From NCBI GenBank assembly GCA_021299835.1, contig JAJTER010000005.1, forward strand, positions 1-64,000: a stretch of DNA of 64,000 nucleotides, given 5' to 3'. Origin of the DNA: Saprospiraceae bacterium (GTDB taxonomy: Bacteria; Bacteroidota; Bacteroidia; Chitinophagales; Saprospiraceae). The position numbers and the translations under genes are program-made. The notes below the pieces were generated by a model, which made no database searches, had not been told where the DNA came from, and was given only the letters and a program-made list of their open reading frames with translations. Below are positions 45,799 to 56,200 of the stretch, one piece after another. Numbering within the stretch: the first letter of the stretch is position 1; the number at the start of each line of letters is the position of its first letter.

Positions 45799-46782
45799 TT
45801 ATAAAAATAATCCTACATAATGGCTAACCAATAACCCCAGAATCAATACAAAATGAAAAATTTCAGCCAATTTAGGCTTCATAGATATAAATCCTAAAGA
45901 GGTTAATAGTCCTAATGGTAAGGAAAGTAACAGATAAACATCTTTACCTTGCTTTGGTAGCATAAATAATACAATAAAGGTAATACCTAAAATCCAATAC
46001 ATTATGTTTATTCGTTTCCTCGATTGTATAATTTTTCGATACGCAATATTATTGTAGGAAAAAATTAAAAATATAACAAGACAAATAAAAACAAAGTAAA
46101 GTAACAGATTTATATAATCGAAAGGGGTTACGAGAAAGTTGGGCGTTTTGAAAATTGCAGTAAACTGAAGTTTATAGAATAAGTCAAAGCTGTTTTGCCA
46201 GTAATAATAAACGCCAGCAAAAAATGGAGGCACTATAAAACCGCATATTACCATAATCCTTTCTTTGATACTGTAAGTTCTTAAAATGCTTAATGCTATG
46301 TATATGAACAAAATAAGATAAATCGATGGTGGAAAGAATAAAAAGGAAATACCCGATAAGAGCCCTGCATTGAAAATATGATCAGCAGCTTTAGGCTGAT
46401 TGTAGGTGCCAAGTAGAATATATAAAATAAGTATTATTAATGTATTAACAAAATGGAAGGTGGATAAAAATAAAAAATAGGGGGAATAACAACTGAGTAA
46501 AATAATAAATAGGCCAGGAAAAACGGTTGATGCATCGGCTAATCTATATTTATTTACTATCTGATTTCCCAGCGCAACCTGTATAGCCAGCAACAATAAT
46601 ACAGTAATTCTTGCCCCAATGCCCGAGTGACCGATTAGATGGCTTATTTCGTTCATTAAAATGCCGCTCTGGCTGGGTTCCCAAACGGGAACATGCATGT
46701 ATATACTGGAATGCCAAATAAATGCAAAGGAAAATCCTAAGATACTTGCTAATATTTGGTTGGTTCTAAAAAGTTGCAGCAC
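45799..46782 (-). CDS. Polytopic membrane protein (DUF6427-like)
   Basis: A 327-residue protein with about 10 membrane helices and almost no charged core residues, of the kind annotated as DUF6427 in Bacteroidota. It has no catalytic motif I can name. It lies 17 bp upstream of purQ on the minus strand, so the two probably share a transcript. No role is known. Confidence 0.7.
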   Translation of the reverse strand: MLQLFRTNQILASILGFSFAFIWHSSIYMHVPVWEPSQSGILMNEISHLIGHSGIGARITVLLLLAIQVALGNQIVNKYRLADASTVFPGLFIILLSCYSPYFLFLSTFHFVNTLIILILYILLGTYNQPKAADHIFNAGLLSGISFLFFPPSIYLILFIYIALSILRTYSIKERIMVICGFIVPPFFAGVYYYWQNSFDLFYKLQFTAIFKTPNFLVTPFDYINLLLYFVFICLVIFLIFSYNNIAYRKIIQSRKRINIMYWILGITFIVLFMLPKQGKDVYLLLSLPLGLLTSLGFISMKPKLAEIFHFVLILGLLVSHYVGLFL

Positions 46783-46861
46783 TGCAAATGTTTTAAGTTA
46801 TTTTAAGTTCGCGAAATATAAGAAATTTATAGCTCATTCACCCAAAAACATAGCAGCTTTC

Positions 46862-47999
46862 CTATGAAAGCGTCTTTTCTTTTGGGTTACTTGCATAGCA
46901 AAGGTAATATTTTTCAATGCCTCCAGGCGGTAGAGGATAATCAACACAGTCCGACATTGGCTTGACAACCCCCTCCTTAGTTAGAATTTTAATTTCCTCC
47001 TGCGCATAGGAATATGCCCGATTGCTCTCCTTTCCACTAAATAGTAAAAAGGATATTTCTTCGTCAGCACCTTTCCACCAGCTTTTCAGGTTAGATTCTT
47101 CTATCAATAATCTTTCTTTTGAAATGGGAACATCAGAAAATTTTAATTTGAATAATTCTCTGTTCAAAAGAGATTTACATATAAAAGAAAGCAAAAGGTC
47201 TTTCTCATTTTGCCATTCTTTTATGGCAGAAAAGAGGTCAATATCATCTAATGCCGCAAATTTATCTAATAAAAATAAAGTGTTTTCCGATAAATGCTCT
47301 TCCGTAATTTCATTGTCCATAAAATATTTTAAGGAAGACGGAATATATTGTAACTGATTTCTTTTATGTAAAATTCGAGCTCTTTCTATGATCTTTATTA
47401 ACATATTTTCAGCAGCTAACACGGTCTTATGTAAATAAACCTGCCAGTACATTAATCTTCTGGCAATAAGGAATTTTTCTAAACTATAAATACCTTTTTC
47501 CTCCACAACTAACGCTCCATCTGAAACTGAAAGCATTTTTATAATCCTGCTATACCCGACAACCCCTTCCGTAACTCCCGTAAAGAAGCTATCTCTGCTT
47601 AAATAATCCAGCCTGTCTACATCGAATTGTCCGGAAACAAGTTGTGAAAGAAAATATTTAGGATGGGTACGCCGGAATATCGAAATGGCTTCTGTTAACT
47701 TTCCTTCAAAGGTTATATTCAAAGCTTCCATAAAGGCAATAGACAGCTTTTCATGGGAAACTTTAATTAAGGTGTTTTCTAAGGTATGTGAAAATGGACC
47801 ATGCCCAATGTCATGCAATAAAATGGCAATGCAAGCAGACGGTGTGATGTGCGCCTGGATAAACATAATGAGCCAGGCTTACCTGTTTTATTCGGGATAA
47901 CCTTTGGAAATAGGGGTGGTTTATCAAATCAAGCAGAATACCTTCGGGTATTTGGATGAACCCGTAAACAGGATCATTGATTATTTTTGACTTTTGCAT
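46862..47999 (-). pseudogene. HD-domain hydrolase (dGTPase-like), broken by internal deletion
   Basis: The two reading frames belong to one gene. The first 53 codons (from 47999) encode the normal N-terminus up to 'VYPGAHHT'. The second frame (334 residues from 47866 downward) resumes at 'ACIAILLHDIGHGPFSH'. About 40 residues normally lie between, including a 'RFxHS' segment with the first metal-binding His, and the join changes frame. The rest, to about residue 334, looks intact. The deletion lies near 47834-47842. Translation of the C-terminal part could start at the ATG at 47866 but would lack that His. A sequencing or assembly error cannot be excluded. Confidence 0.8.
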
Positions 48000-48115
48000 A
48001 AGTCGATGAAATTTTTTAAAGCAATATTTAATCGCCCATGGCCGTTTTAATCCGTATTTTAACGGGAAATTACTTATAATTGTTTCATTCTTATTATTTA
48101 CTTACTTTAGCTATT

Positions 48116-49675
48116 ATGGATAAAATTAGAATTCTTTGGGCAGACGATGAAATTGATTTGTTGAAACCTCAGGTTATGTTTCTTGAATCAAAAGGTTATG
48201 AGGTGGTTATGGTCACAAATGGCCATGATGCCGTCGATGAATGTGCCACAGGAAATGAGTTTGATGTGGTCTTTCTGGACGAAAGTATGCCAGGAATCAA
48301 TGGACTGGAAACCCTGGCCCGTATTAAACAGATCAATCCTAATCTGCCGATAGTGATGATTACTAAAAATGAGGCGGAAACCGTTATGGAAGAGGCCCTG
48401 GGTTCCCAAATTACCGACTATTTGATTAAACCCGTTAATCCAAATCAAATTTGGTTGACCCTGAAGAAAATTTTAGATAATAAACGATTGGTTCGGGAAA
48501 AAACATCGTCTGATTACCAACAGGAGTTTAGACAAATTTTCATGCAACTCCAAAGCGGCATGGATTATATAGAATGGGCTGAAATTTATCAAAAAATTAT
48601 TTCCTGGGAACTCAAAATAGATCATTCTAATTCTAATGAAATGGCTGATATTTTGTCTCAACAGAAAAAAGAGGCAAATGCTGCATTTTGTAAATATATA
48701 TCGGGTATTTATCCGCATTGGATGAAAAATCCGTCGGAAGGTCCGGTAAAATCATTTAATCTTCTCAGGGAAAAGGTTTTTTCACACATTCAACCAGAAT
48801 GTCCAACTATTTTACTCGTCCTGGATAATCTTAGATTTGATCAATGGAAAGTGATCGAGCCTATTTTATTGGAAAGATTCAAATTGCAAAATGAAGATTA
48901 TTTCTTTAGTATTTTGCCAACCGCTACGCAGTACAGCAGAAATGCTATTTTTGCCGGTATGATGCCCGCAGATATTGAAAAGCAATTTCCACAGTATTGG
49001 GTCGGTGACATTGAAGAAGGGGGTAAAAATAATTTTGAAGCCGAATTGTTGGCCGCTCAAATAAAAAAGGTGTTCAGAAGGGATATTAAACACGAGTATT
49101 TTAAAATTACGCAAGTCCAGGCCGCAAGACAACTTCAGGACAATATCTTTAATTGTTTGAATAATGACCTCACCGTTATTGTTTATAATTTTATAGATAT
49201 GCTCTCCCATGCAAGGACTGAAATGGAGGTTTTAAAAGAATTGGCGGGTGATGAAAAGGCTTATCGGTCTCTTACCAGATCGTGGTTCGCTAATTCTCCG
49301 CTCTGGGCTGCATTAGAACGGGTGTCCGAGAAAGATGTGAAGCTCATTATCACCACCGACCATGGAACCATTCGGGTAAATACGCCTGTCAAAGTGGTGG
49401 GTGACAGAGAAACTACCAGTAATCTGAGATATAAAGTTGGAAAGAACCTTCAATATGATAAAAAGAACGTCCTGGAACTAAAGGATCCCGGTCAGGCTGG
49501 TTTACCTCGCCCTAATGTTAGTTCCACTTACATTTTTGCCAAGGAAGATGGCTTCTTTTTATACCCAAATAATTATAATCACTATTTGAATTATTATAAG
49601 AACACGTTTCAACACGGTGGAATATCCCTGGAGGAAATGATTTGTCCTATTATGCACCTACGCTCTAAGGCTTAA
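48116..49675 (+). CDS. porX: PorX: response regulator with PglZ phosphatase-like domain (T9SS regulator)
   Basis: A 519-residue protein: receiver domain at about 1-120, with acidic DDE near 10 ('WADDE') and phosphorylation Asp in 'VVFLDESMPG' at about 53. A helical linker and a PglZ alkaline-phosphatase-like domain (about 220-500) follow, with metal-site 'LVLDNLRFDQW' and 'ITTDHGT'. PorX, with PorY and the sigma factor SigP, controls type IX secretion. The start at 48116 follows directly from 'TTTAGC'; the frame reaches 48080. It is divergent from the broken HD gene and is not beside a porY gene. Confidence 0.92.
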   Translation: MDKIRILWADDEIDLLKPQVMFLESKGYEVVMVTNGHDAVDECATGNEFDVVFLDESMPGINGLETLARIKQINPNLPIVMITKNEAETVMEEALGSQITDYLIKPVNPNQIWLTLKKILDNKRLVREKTSSDYQQEFRQIFMQLQSGMDYIEWAEIYQKIISWELKIDHSNSNEMADILSQQKKEANAAFCKYISGIYPHWMKNPSEGPVKSFNLLREKVFSHIQPECPTILLVLDNLRFDQWKVIEPILLERFKLQNEDYFFSILPTATQYSRNAIFAGMMPADIEKQFPQYWVGDIEEGGKNNFEAELLAAQIKKVFRRDIKHEYFKITQVQAARQLQDNIFNCLNNDLTVIVYNFIDMLSHARTEMEVLKELAGDEKAYRSLTRSWFANSPLWAALERVSEKDVKLIITTDHGTIRVNTPVKVVGDRETTSNLRYKVGKNLQYDKKNVLELKDPGQAGLPRPNVSSTYIFAKEDGFFLYPNNYNHYLNYYKNTFQHGGISLEEMICPIMHLRSKA

Positions 49676-49687
49676 GGCTTAAGGCTT
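49667..49687. repeat. Three tandem copies of AAGGCTT at a convergent stop-codon junction
   Basis: Perfect 7-nt units at 49667-49673, 49674-49680 and 49681-49687. The array contains the porX stop codon (49673-49675) and the stop codon of the minus-strand gene (49679-49681). Being 7 nt long, each unit would shift frame if lost or gained. Confidence 0.8.
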
Positions 49688-50116
49688 TAGCCATTCAGGA
49701 TAGGCATCGTGAAGTTGGTCTATGACCTTCTTCTTTCCTAAAAATAGAATTTTCTGCCCAAATATTCCCTTAGCATGAAGGTGAAAAATGCCAAGGGACA
49801 GACCAAACCATCGGCGCCATTCCAGGTAGGATATGGCGTCGATGGGATATCTTGCGGTCTTGAAATAATTAGTTATGTATAGGGAATCTGCGGTCATTTC
49901 AACTCTTCTTAAACGTAGAAAAGTAAAATAAATAACAGCTAAACCAGTTGAATAGAAAAATAAGGTGGCCCACCTGAAGGAGGCATAAGGTAAAAATCCA
50001 AAATAAATTTCATCGGCCAAAAAGACACCTAAAGTAAAAGCTCCAAAAAATACACTCCAGAAAACAGGAAGGAATATGTTCAGAAACAAGGTGGCATTTG
50101 ATGATAATCTTTCCAT
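49679..50116 (-). CDS. Hypothetical membrane protein with PH-like C-terminus
   Basis: A 145-residue protein with two membrane helices (about 12-32 and 46-66) and a soluble C-terminal half. The soluble part has strand patterns ('MTADSLYITNY', 'YPIDAISYLEWRRW') that resemble bacterial PH-like domains. It follows tatC by 11 bp on the minus strand and may be cotranscribed. No function is known to me. Confidence 0.65.
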   Translation of the reverse strand: MERLSSNATLFLNIFLPVFWSVFFGAFTLGVFLADEIYFGFLPYASFRWATLFFYSTGLAVIYFTFLRLRRVEMTADSLYITNYFKTARYPIDAISYLEWRRWFGLSLGIFHLHAKGIFGQKILFLGKKKVIDQLHDAYPEWLKP

Positions 50117-50127
50117 GAATAAACAGA

Positions 50128-51000
50128 TTACGAGTTCATTTCTTTTCGATCAGCTTCTTCTTCCTCTAATTCCTTCTTTTCCTTTCTGGCAGTTACTCTT
50201 GCAGCAACTAATATGCTGACTTCGTAAAGACCGTATAAAGGAATAGCAATAAGACACTGACTTACCGCGTCTGGTGGGGTGATAACGGCCGCAACAATAA
50301 GTACGACAACAAAGGCATGTCGTCTGAAATCACGCATTGATTGTGGACCCAAAATACCTAAATGGGCTAAAAAATAAGCAACAACAGGCAGCTCAAATAC
50401 CAATCCTGTAGGTAAAGTGAACATAATGATATAGTTCAGATAGGAATCGAGCGTAGGTGTATTTTCAACGCCAGGTATCGTAAATCCAGTCAGGAAATTT
50501 ACGGCAAATGGCGCGATAACAAAATAGCCAAAACTTACTCCCAATAAAAATAAAAAAGAGCAAATAAAAACAACACCCCGTGCTGCATTCTTTTCATGTT
50601 TGTACAAACCGGGACTTATAAATCGCCAGAATTCCCAAAAAACGTAGGGAAAGGCTACAATAAAGCCAGCAATAAATGATACAGATATGCTTGTTGTAAA
50701 TGCTTCTGCAAAACCAATAGCCTGCTTTTTAATGTATGGTGGGGAAAAACAAATGCTATCTCCTAATCCAATCGCATTTCCCATATCGCAAAACCAACGG
50801 TAAGATATAAACGAGGGTTTTGTAGGTCCAAATAAAACAACATCAAAAAACCAGGCATTATTGATAAATAAGACAATTCCTATGGTTAGTATTACGACTA
50901 ATGACCTTATAATATGCCACCTTAACTCTTCAAGATGGTCGAAAAAAGACATGTCTTTCTCTTCTTGTTTTTTTTTCACTGTGGTATTTTTGTTTCTCAA
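50128..51000 (-). CDS. tatC: Sec-independent protein translocase TatC
   Basis: TatC is the receptor of the twin-arginine export system. The 290-residue protein has the signature 'FFDHLEELRWH' near residues 19-29 and six membrane segments. A C-terminal charged tail is rich in Lys and Glu. An alternative Met at 50952 directly precedes this signature, and a -7-like TAGATTTG lies on the minus strand at 51004-51011, so the shorter start is possible. The Gfo/Idh/MocA protein at 0.6 kb is a likely substrate. No tatA is next to it. Confidence 0.95.
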   Translation of the reverse strand: MRNKNTTVKKKQEEKDMSFFDHLEELRWHIIRSLVVILTIGIVLFINNAWFFDVVLFGPTKPSFISYRWFCDMGNAIGLGDSICFSPPYIKKQAIGFAEAFTTSISVSFIAGFIVAFPYVFWEFWRFISPGLYKHEKNAARGVVFICSFLFLLGVSFGYFVIAPFAVNFLTGFTIPGVENTPTLDSYLNYIIMFTLPTGLVFELPVVAYFLAHLGILGPQSMRDFRRHAFVVVLIVAAVITPPDAVSQCLIAIPLYGLYEVSILVAARVTARKEKKELEEEEADRKEMNS

Positions 51001-51161
51001 TCACAAATCTATTAAAATTTGCCCTAAAGTTTCACATTAATTAGGTTGATTACATTAAAATTGAAATAACTTCGTTTAACATTTATGCAGTAGCATTCCA
51101 AAATGGTTGATGGTTGACCTTAATTACTGTACATTGTGGTTATTATTAAATAAAACAAATT

Positions 51162-51467
51162 ATGTCAAAGCTAATATTCGATGAGATGATGGAGGTTCAG
51201 CAGTCTGTACTTGAAAATTTAAGTAACATTGCGATCGTAGCCATCTCCGACAATCAGATGATTGAAGTCTCTGCCGATGGAAATAGGAATATAACAAACA
51301 TTCACATCAATGAGGAAATGATGAAGGAGGCGTCACTATCAGAACTCGAAAGCCTTTTAACCCTGACGGTAAATAAGGCACTCGAAATGTCTATGGAGGC
51401 AGAGGAAAGAGAAACCACCCGAATGATGGATGCTTTCTCGCCTGCCCTTTTTGATTCCCTAAAATAA
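51162..51467 (+). CDS. YbaB/EbfC family nucleoid-associated protein
   Basis: A 101-residue protein with the YbaB/EbfC layout: an acidic helical N-terminus, a short beta-sheet ('IVAISDNQMIEVSADGNR...ITNIHINEEMM') and a long helical end ('LLTLTVNKALEMSMEAEERE'). These dimers bind DNA and affect nucleoid structure. In many genomes it accompanies recR or dnaX, but not here. The LamG-CHU_C gene follows 25 bp later. Confidence 0.85.
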   Translation: MSKLIFDEMMEVQQSVLENLSNIAIVAISDNQMIEVSADGNRNITNIHINEEMMKEASLSELESLLTLTVNKALEMSMEAEERETTRMMDAFSPALFDSLK

Positions 51468-51492
51468 TTGTCAATCAGTAACGATATCTTCT

Positions 51493-52716
51493 ATGCGTCT
51501 TTTTATAGGCTTGCTAGCGCTATGTTTCTATACTAATATGTCAGCCCAAACTAAAGCTGGACTGGTCGCTTATTATCCGTTTAATAAAAACCTGAAAGAT
51601 GATACAGGTAATCTTTCAAATGATGCTATTGGAAATAATGGCGTCGATTATGTCTGCGGTCCGCTCAATGAGGCCATTCGCTTTTCGGGAAATGCCAGTC
51701 TCGTAAATATTATTGGAGCGGTAAATTCTGAATTCGATACAGAGGATTTTACCGTTAGTTTTTATTTTAAAGTGGGGAATGATAAGGGTATTCAATACCT
51801 CTTGTCAAAAAAACGCAAGGACTGCTTGGTGGATAATTCTCTGGTGGTTCGTTTTAGACCGCTTACCGGAAATCTTAATGTCGCTCTAACCGAAGGGATC
51901 AATAAACAGGTGAATATCATTTATGAATTACCTAAAGGACAATGCTGGCATCATATCACTATTGCTAGAAATGCTTCAAAAATAAGACTCTATTATAATG
52001 GCGTTTTGGTGTCAGAACAAACCTCTGCCTCTCGGGTGAATGTCCTAAATAATGGTAATTTAGTCGTAGGCGGAAGTACTTGTTACGGTGCCAATGAAAT
52101 TGGTTTCAATGGCCTTATGGACGATTTACGCTTCTATAACCGAGCACTCCTGGAATCAGAAATTGGAAAATTATATCAACCCGTTGATAATATTGTTAAC
52201 GATAATGAGATTGTCTATGTGGGAGACAACGTAATGACTCAGCTATTCCCAACTTGTGCTACTGATTTTACCTGGTCCCCCAGTTTCTGGGTGAGTAACC
52301 CCGCCATTAAAGAACCTGTCATTTCGCCCCTTGCAGCGGGGAATTATACCTACAAACTGGAACTTAAAGATGCCTCAACGCCATGTATTGCCACCGACTC
52401 TTTTAGAATAGTGGTCATCGATCCAAATGATTTGAAATGTGATGAAGCATTTTTACCCAAAGCTTTTACCCCAAACGGGGACGGACTGAATGATGTCTTT
52501 GGTTTAAGTAATCCAAGAATTATTACGTCACTGATCTCTTTTGAAATTTGGGATAGATGGGGGAATAAAATTTTTACTACCAATAATTCAAGTGATAAAT
52601 GGGACGGTACGTATAACGGACAGACCGTTCAGGCCGGAGTATATCGTGTACTGGTCCTCCATCAGTGCAAAGGGGACACAATAACCAAGTCAACCACGGT
52701 GCTGGTCATGAACTAA
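51493..52716 (+). CDS. LamG-domain surface protein with CHU_C type B sorting tail
   Basis: A 407-residue secreted protein: signal peptide (about 1-18), a LamG-like concanavalin fold at about 22-218 ('GLVAYYPFNKNLKDDTGN', 'MDDLRFYNRALLESEI') and a linking region. It ends with the gliding-motility C-terminal domain (about 322-407, 'AFTPNGDGLNDVF', 'IWDRWGNKIF'). That tail directs type IX secretion with type B attachment or release. LamG domains often bind glycans or proteins. It is 25 bp downstream of the YbaB gene. Confidence 0.9.
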   Translation: MRLFIGLLALCFYTNMSAQTKAGLVAYYPFNKNLKDDTGNLSNDAIGNNGVDYVCGPLNEAIRFSGNASLVNIIGAVNSEFDTEDFTVSFYFKVGNDKGIQYLLSKKRKDCLVDNSLVVRFRPLTGNLNVALTEGINKQVNIIYELPKGQCWHHITIARNASKIRLYYNGVLVSEQTSASRVNVLNNGNLVVGGSTCYGANEIGFNGLMDDLRFYNRALLESEIGKLYQPVDNIVNDNEIVYVGDNVMTQLFPTCATDFTWSPSFWVSNPAIKEPVISPLAAGNYTYKLELKDASTPCIATDSFRIVVIDPNDLKCDEAFLPKAFTPNGDGLNDVFGLSNPRIITSLISFEIWDRWGNKIFTTNNSSDKWDGTYNGQTVQAGVYRVLVLHQCKGDTITKSTTVLVMN

Positions 52717-53289
52717 GGTTAAACTTTTAAATACCTGAAATTTTGGAGTTAAGTAGTAATATTTAAAGGGTCAAAACATTACATTTATTTTGGGCAAGTC
52801 CTTAATATTGAAACCGCCAACAGCGAATAAACGCTGCAATATTATGGATGCAGCTGAATAAAATCAACTTGTATTGGGCCTTATAAACTGGCCTATTCGG
52901 GGAAGAATAATAGGTTTTAGATTGAACAGTAAAATAACACATTTCCGTGAAAATAATTATTTCTATGAAGTGGGAACAGATTACTATTTAATGGCAGCAG
53001 AACCGGAATAAAAATAATAGAGAATATTACCTGGTATCTCAGCTTCAACGCTTAAACAAAATTAATTACAATGACTTTGCAGCAGTACGCTTGAAATCAA
53101 AGGTTAAATTTGGAAATCATCTTTGAATAATTGCTGGATTCAAGTAATTATTGAACCGGGTTATTCTTTTGTCAACGAACGATCGATTTCCCATGAAGGA
53201 ATCGCTCTGAAAAGCAAAATGGAGCGTTGAAACACATGTATCGTTCCAACGCTCCATTCTATTTCTTATTCACGGAAAATGCCAGCGTA
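52717..53289. other. 573-bp region without a convincing gene
   Basis: I see no long reading frame, no tRNA, and no diagnostic segment of tmRNA, RNase P RNA or SRP RNA. It carries the weak hairpin CAGCG (52821-52825) / CGCTG (52832-52836), and near its end a strong terminator at 53218-53258. The upstream half has no recognised signal. It may be a degenerated remnant or a regulatory spacer. Confidence 0.5.
53218..53258 (-). terminator. Terminator after the giant SprB-repeat gene
   Basis: AATGGAGCGTTG (53218-53229) pairs perfectly with CAACGCTCCATT (53247-53258) around a 17-nt loop that can form a short inner stem. On the minus strand it is 31 nt past the stop and is followed by a T-rich sequence, so it fits the giant gene's end. 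Confidence 0.75.
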
Positions 53290-56200
53290 TTATTTTATGA
53301 TAACGAAGTCGCCGGAATAAGGGCGCCTATAGCCATCAAGAAATAATACTTCGAAGGTATAAACGTAACTACCCACATTGGCCGCTCTCGTTGTATAACT
53401 TCCGTCCCATAATATAGTCCCTCCTTCACAATCAATGGGCACCGTATTTAGCGACTTTATCAGGTTCCCCCAACGGTCAAATATCCTGAAATTGGTTACT
53501 TCTTTGACGCCCAAACAAGAATGTATTCTCAACTCATCATTAATACCATCCCCGTTAGGTGAAAAAACATTGGGTATGAATACAGAATAATTCCGATCTA
53601 CTAATACCTGAATGTTCCCATTGCTCTTGCAACCATTTATATCAGTAACTTCCAGATTAAATTTTTGATCCCCATATAACTCCCGAATGGTTGGATTGGC
53701 TATGCTTGAGGAAGATAATCCCGCACTTGGCGTCCATTTATAGGTTCTTATGGGGTTGGAGGTTTGAATGACAGGCTTTAGTTGTGTTGCAGTATCACCC
53801 AATGGAATATTTATACTGCCTGGGTTAAATTCTACGAGTAAGGGTAGGGGGGAACTCACATCAATGGTTTCCGTATAAGCACATCCAAGGTAGTCCTCAA
53901 CTTGTATAATAGTCCTGCCAGCAAAAATTTGTATTTTTTGGTCCACAGGAAAGCTAATGCCACTATTGTTTACACTAAATACGTAATCTGATAATTTTAA
54001 GCCGTTACCACCACTAACGCCCTTTACCGATAGGGTAGTTGTGGTACCATAGCATAAAGGAGGATTCACCGGATTGAAAAAAGCAATGATCGGATCTGGT
54101 GTGGTAAATATGTGTTGGGTTTGATCTTGACAGCCTTTACTGTCTGTTACCGTAATTCGATATGTGCCAGCAGGCAATTTATCCTTACTGTTACTGGAAC
54201 TGGCTACTCCCGCGTCGGTTGACCATTGGTAGGGAGTGGCGCCTAAAGGATTAATTCCCGTTTCATTGGTTAACTTAAACACTAAAACGCCATCTGATAA
54301 GCCAGGGCAACTTACGTTTTTTGTATTTTTAGTGTCTAAAGTAATTAATAGTTGAGCTGGTTCAGTAATGGTTACCGTTTCCTGTATCGTACATTTATTT
54401 CCGTCAGTAATGGTTACCGTATAAGCACCATTTTTCATGTTATTGATGGATGATGAAGTCGATCCCGTATTCCACACAAAAGTAAATGTACCTCTTCCTC
54501 CTGTTGGAGCCAGATCTACGGCACCATCACCCAAACCAAAACAAGTTACTGGTTTAACGGTCGCATTAGCAACAATGACTGGAGGTAAGGGAATATTTAC
54601 GCTTTCAATTTTTTTACACAAATTGTTATCTGTTACCGTAAAGGTATTAAGATTCGATCTTAATTTTATAGCCGTGCTGATGGTTGAGGCCGCCTGACTT
54701 TCTCCACTACTCCATTCAAAATCGAAGGTGCCTACTTTCCCGTCGCTGTACCTAGCTGTAGCAGTTGCTTTTCCGTCTTGCGTTCCTGTGTAACAACTAA
54801 CTTCCGTTAAACCGCTCATAGTAATGAGAATCTCAGGGGCATCGACTAATACAATATTCTGACTAAACGTAGGACAGTTGTTAGCATCGACGAGATTAAA
54901 GCGATAGGTTCCCTTACTTGTTTGAGTGCTATTTTCCCACGTTATTTTGTATGGTGCCGTTCCGCCAACTGGTGATATAACGATGCGGCCGTCTGCCTTG
55001 CCTACACAGGTTGGTTCAAAAGTTTTAGTGTCTGATAGCTTGAATGGATCAGGATTTAAAACCTGAACGGAACTATCTACAGAACATCCGTCAGTGCCTG
55101 TTACAGTAACTTTATAAGTTCCAACAGACAATGCATTAAGAAATTGACCACTCACTCCATTACTCCAGGTATAGGTGCTTATGGGTGAGTCGCCGGCCGT
55201 GGCCTTTATCGATAATTTTCCATCCGTATTTCCAATACAACTGACAAAAGACTTGTTCAATTCAGTGATTTTAGGCGGAGTGCGGGAAGTTATGTCAAAT
55301 GCAAAGGGAACTTCACATCCCGCACCGTCTTTTACGGTGACGGTGTAGGTTCCTTTGGTCAAATTCACCACGGCAGAACTATCCGATAAATTACTGGTCG
55401 TCGCACTCCCCCAATTATAGGCATAAGGACTTACACCACCCTTTGCCGCTACTTTAATTTTTCCATCCTTACCACCACCTGCAGTGCAGGATTCTTGTGT
55501 ATAGGTTATCGTATCAATTTTTAATAAAGCAGGATCGGTAATGATCACCGTTTTTTCAAAAGAACATTGTTTCCCCGCTTCAGAACTCAACATCGTGACT
55601 GTATAACTGCCTGAACATAAGCCAGAAAATTGGTAGTTGATACCACTACCAGTTGGAACACTTAATCCTGAACTGATATTAAATGAAGGGATACCCGTAG
55701 CAGACTGTGCAACTACAATAATGGCCTTTCCATCGCATTTTCCTAAGCAACTGGCATCCACACCTGTGATGTCAAAGTCTAGTTTTTTATCGGCATCAAC
55801 GATAACGGGATACGATTTTTTACAACCCCTTGCATCTACTACAGAAATAGAATAAGTACCTGGTAAGAGATTAGGTCTTAGCGATGAGGTTCCTTGAAAA
55901 GAGGCCACTTGATCTTCCCATTTTAAGGTGTATCCTGAAGGTGATTTAATACCACCATTTACTGAGATGGTTACTTCCCCGTCTGCTACACCAGAACAGG
56001 TAGCTTTTACAAGGGATACTTGGGTGAAAGTAATTTTACTGGGATTAGTCAAATTTTCAGAAGCTTGTGCCAAACAACCAAAATTATCCTTAACAGTAAC
56101 GCTATATGCGCTGGATGACGCGGTTAAATCTTGTTGAAAATTAGTTTTTATAGTAGGATCATTGCTCCAGGTAAAATCAAAATTAGTTAAATCATTTTCC

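Noticed and set aside
49667-49687. An insertion-sequence target-site duplication or attachment site
   Set aside because: The 7-nt units are adjacent tandem copies with no inserted element between them.
52717-53289. RNase P RNA, tmRNA or SRP RNA in the large gap
   Set aside because: None of the diagnostic core segments of these RNAs is present on either strand.
54437-54697. Plus-strand frames inside the giant minus-strand protein gene
   Set aside because: They are antisense shadows of the repeat protein, with no start context or family features.
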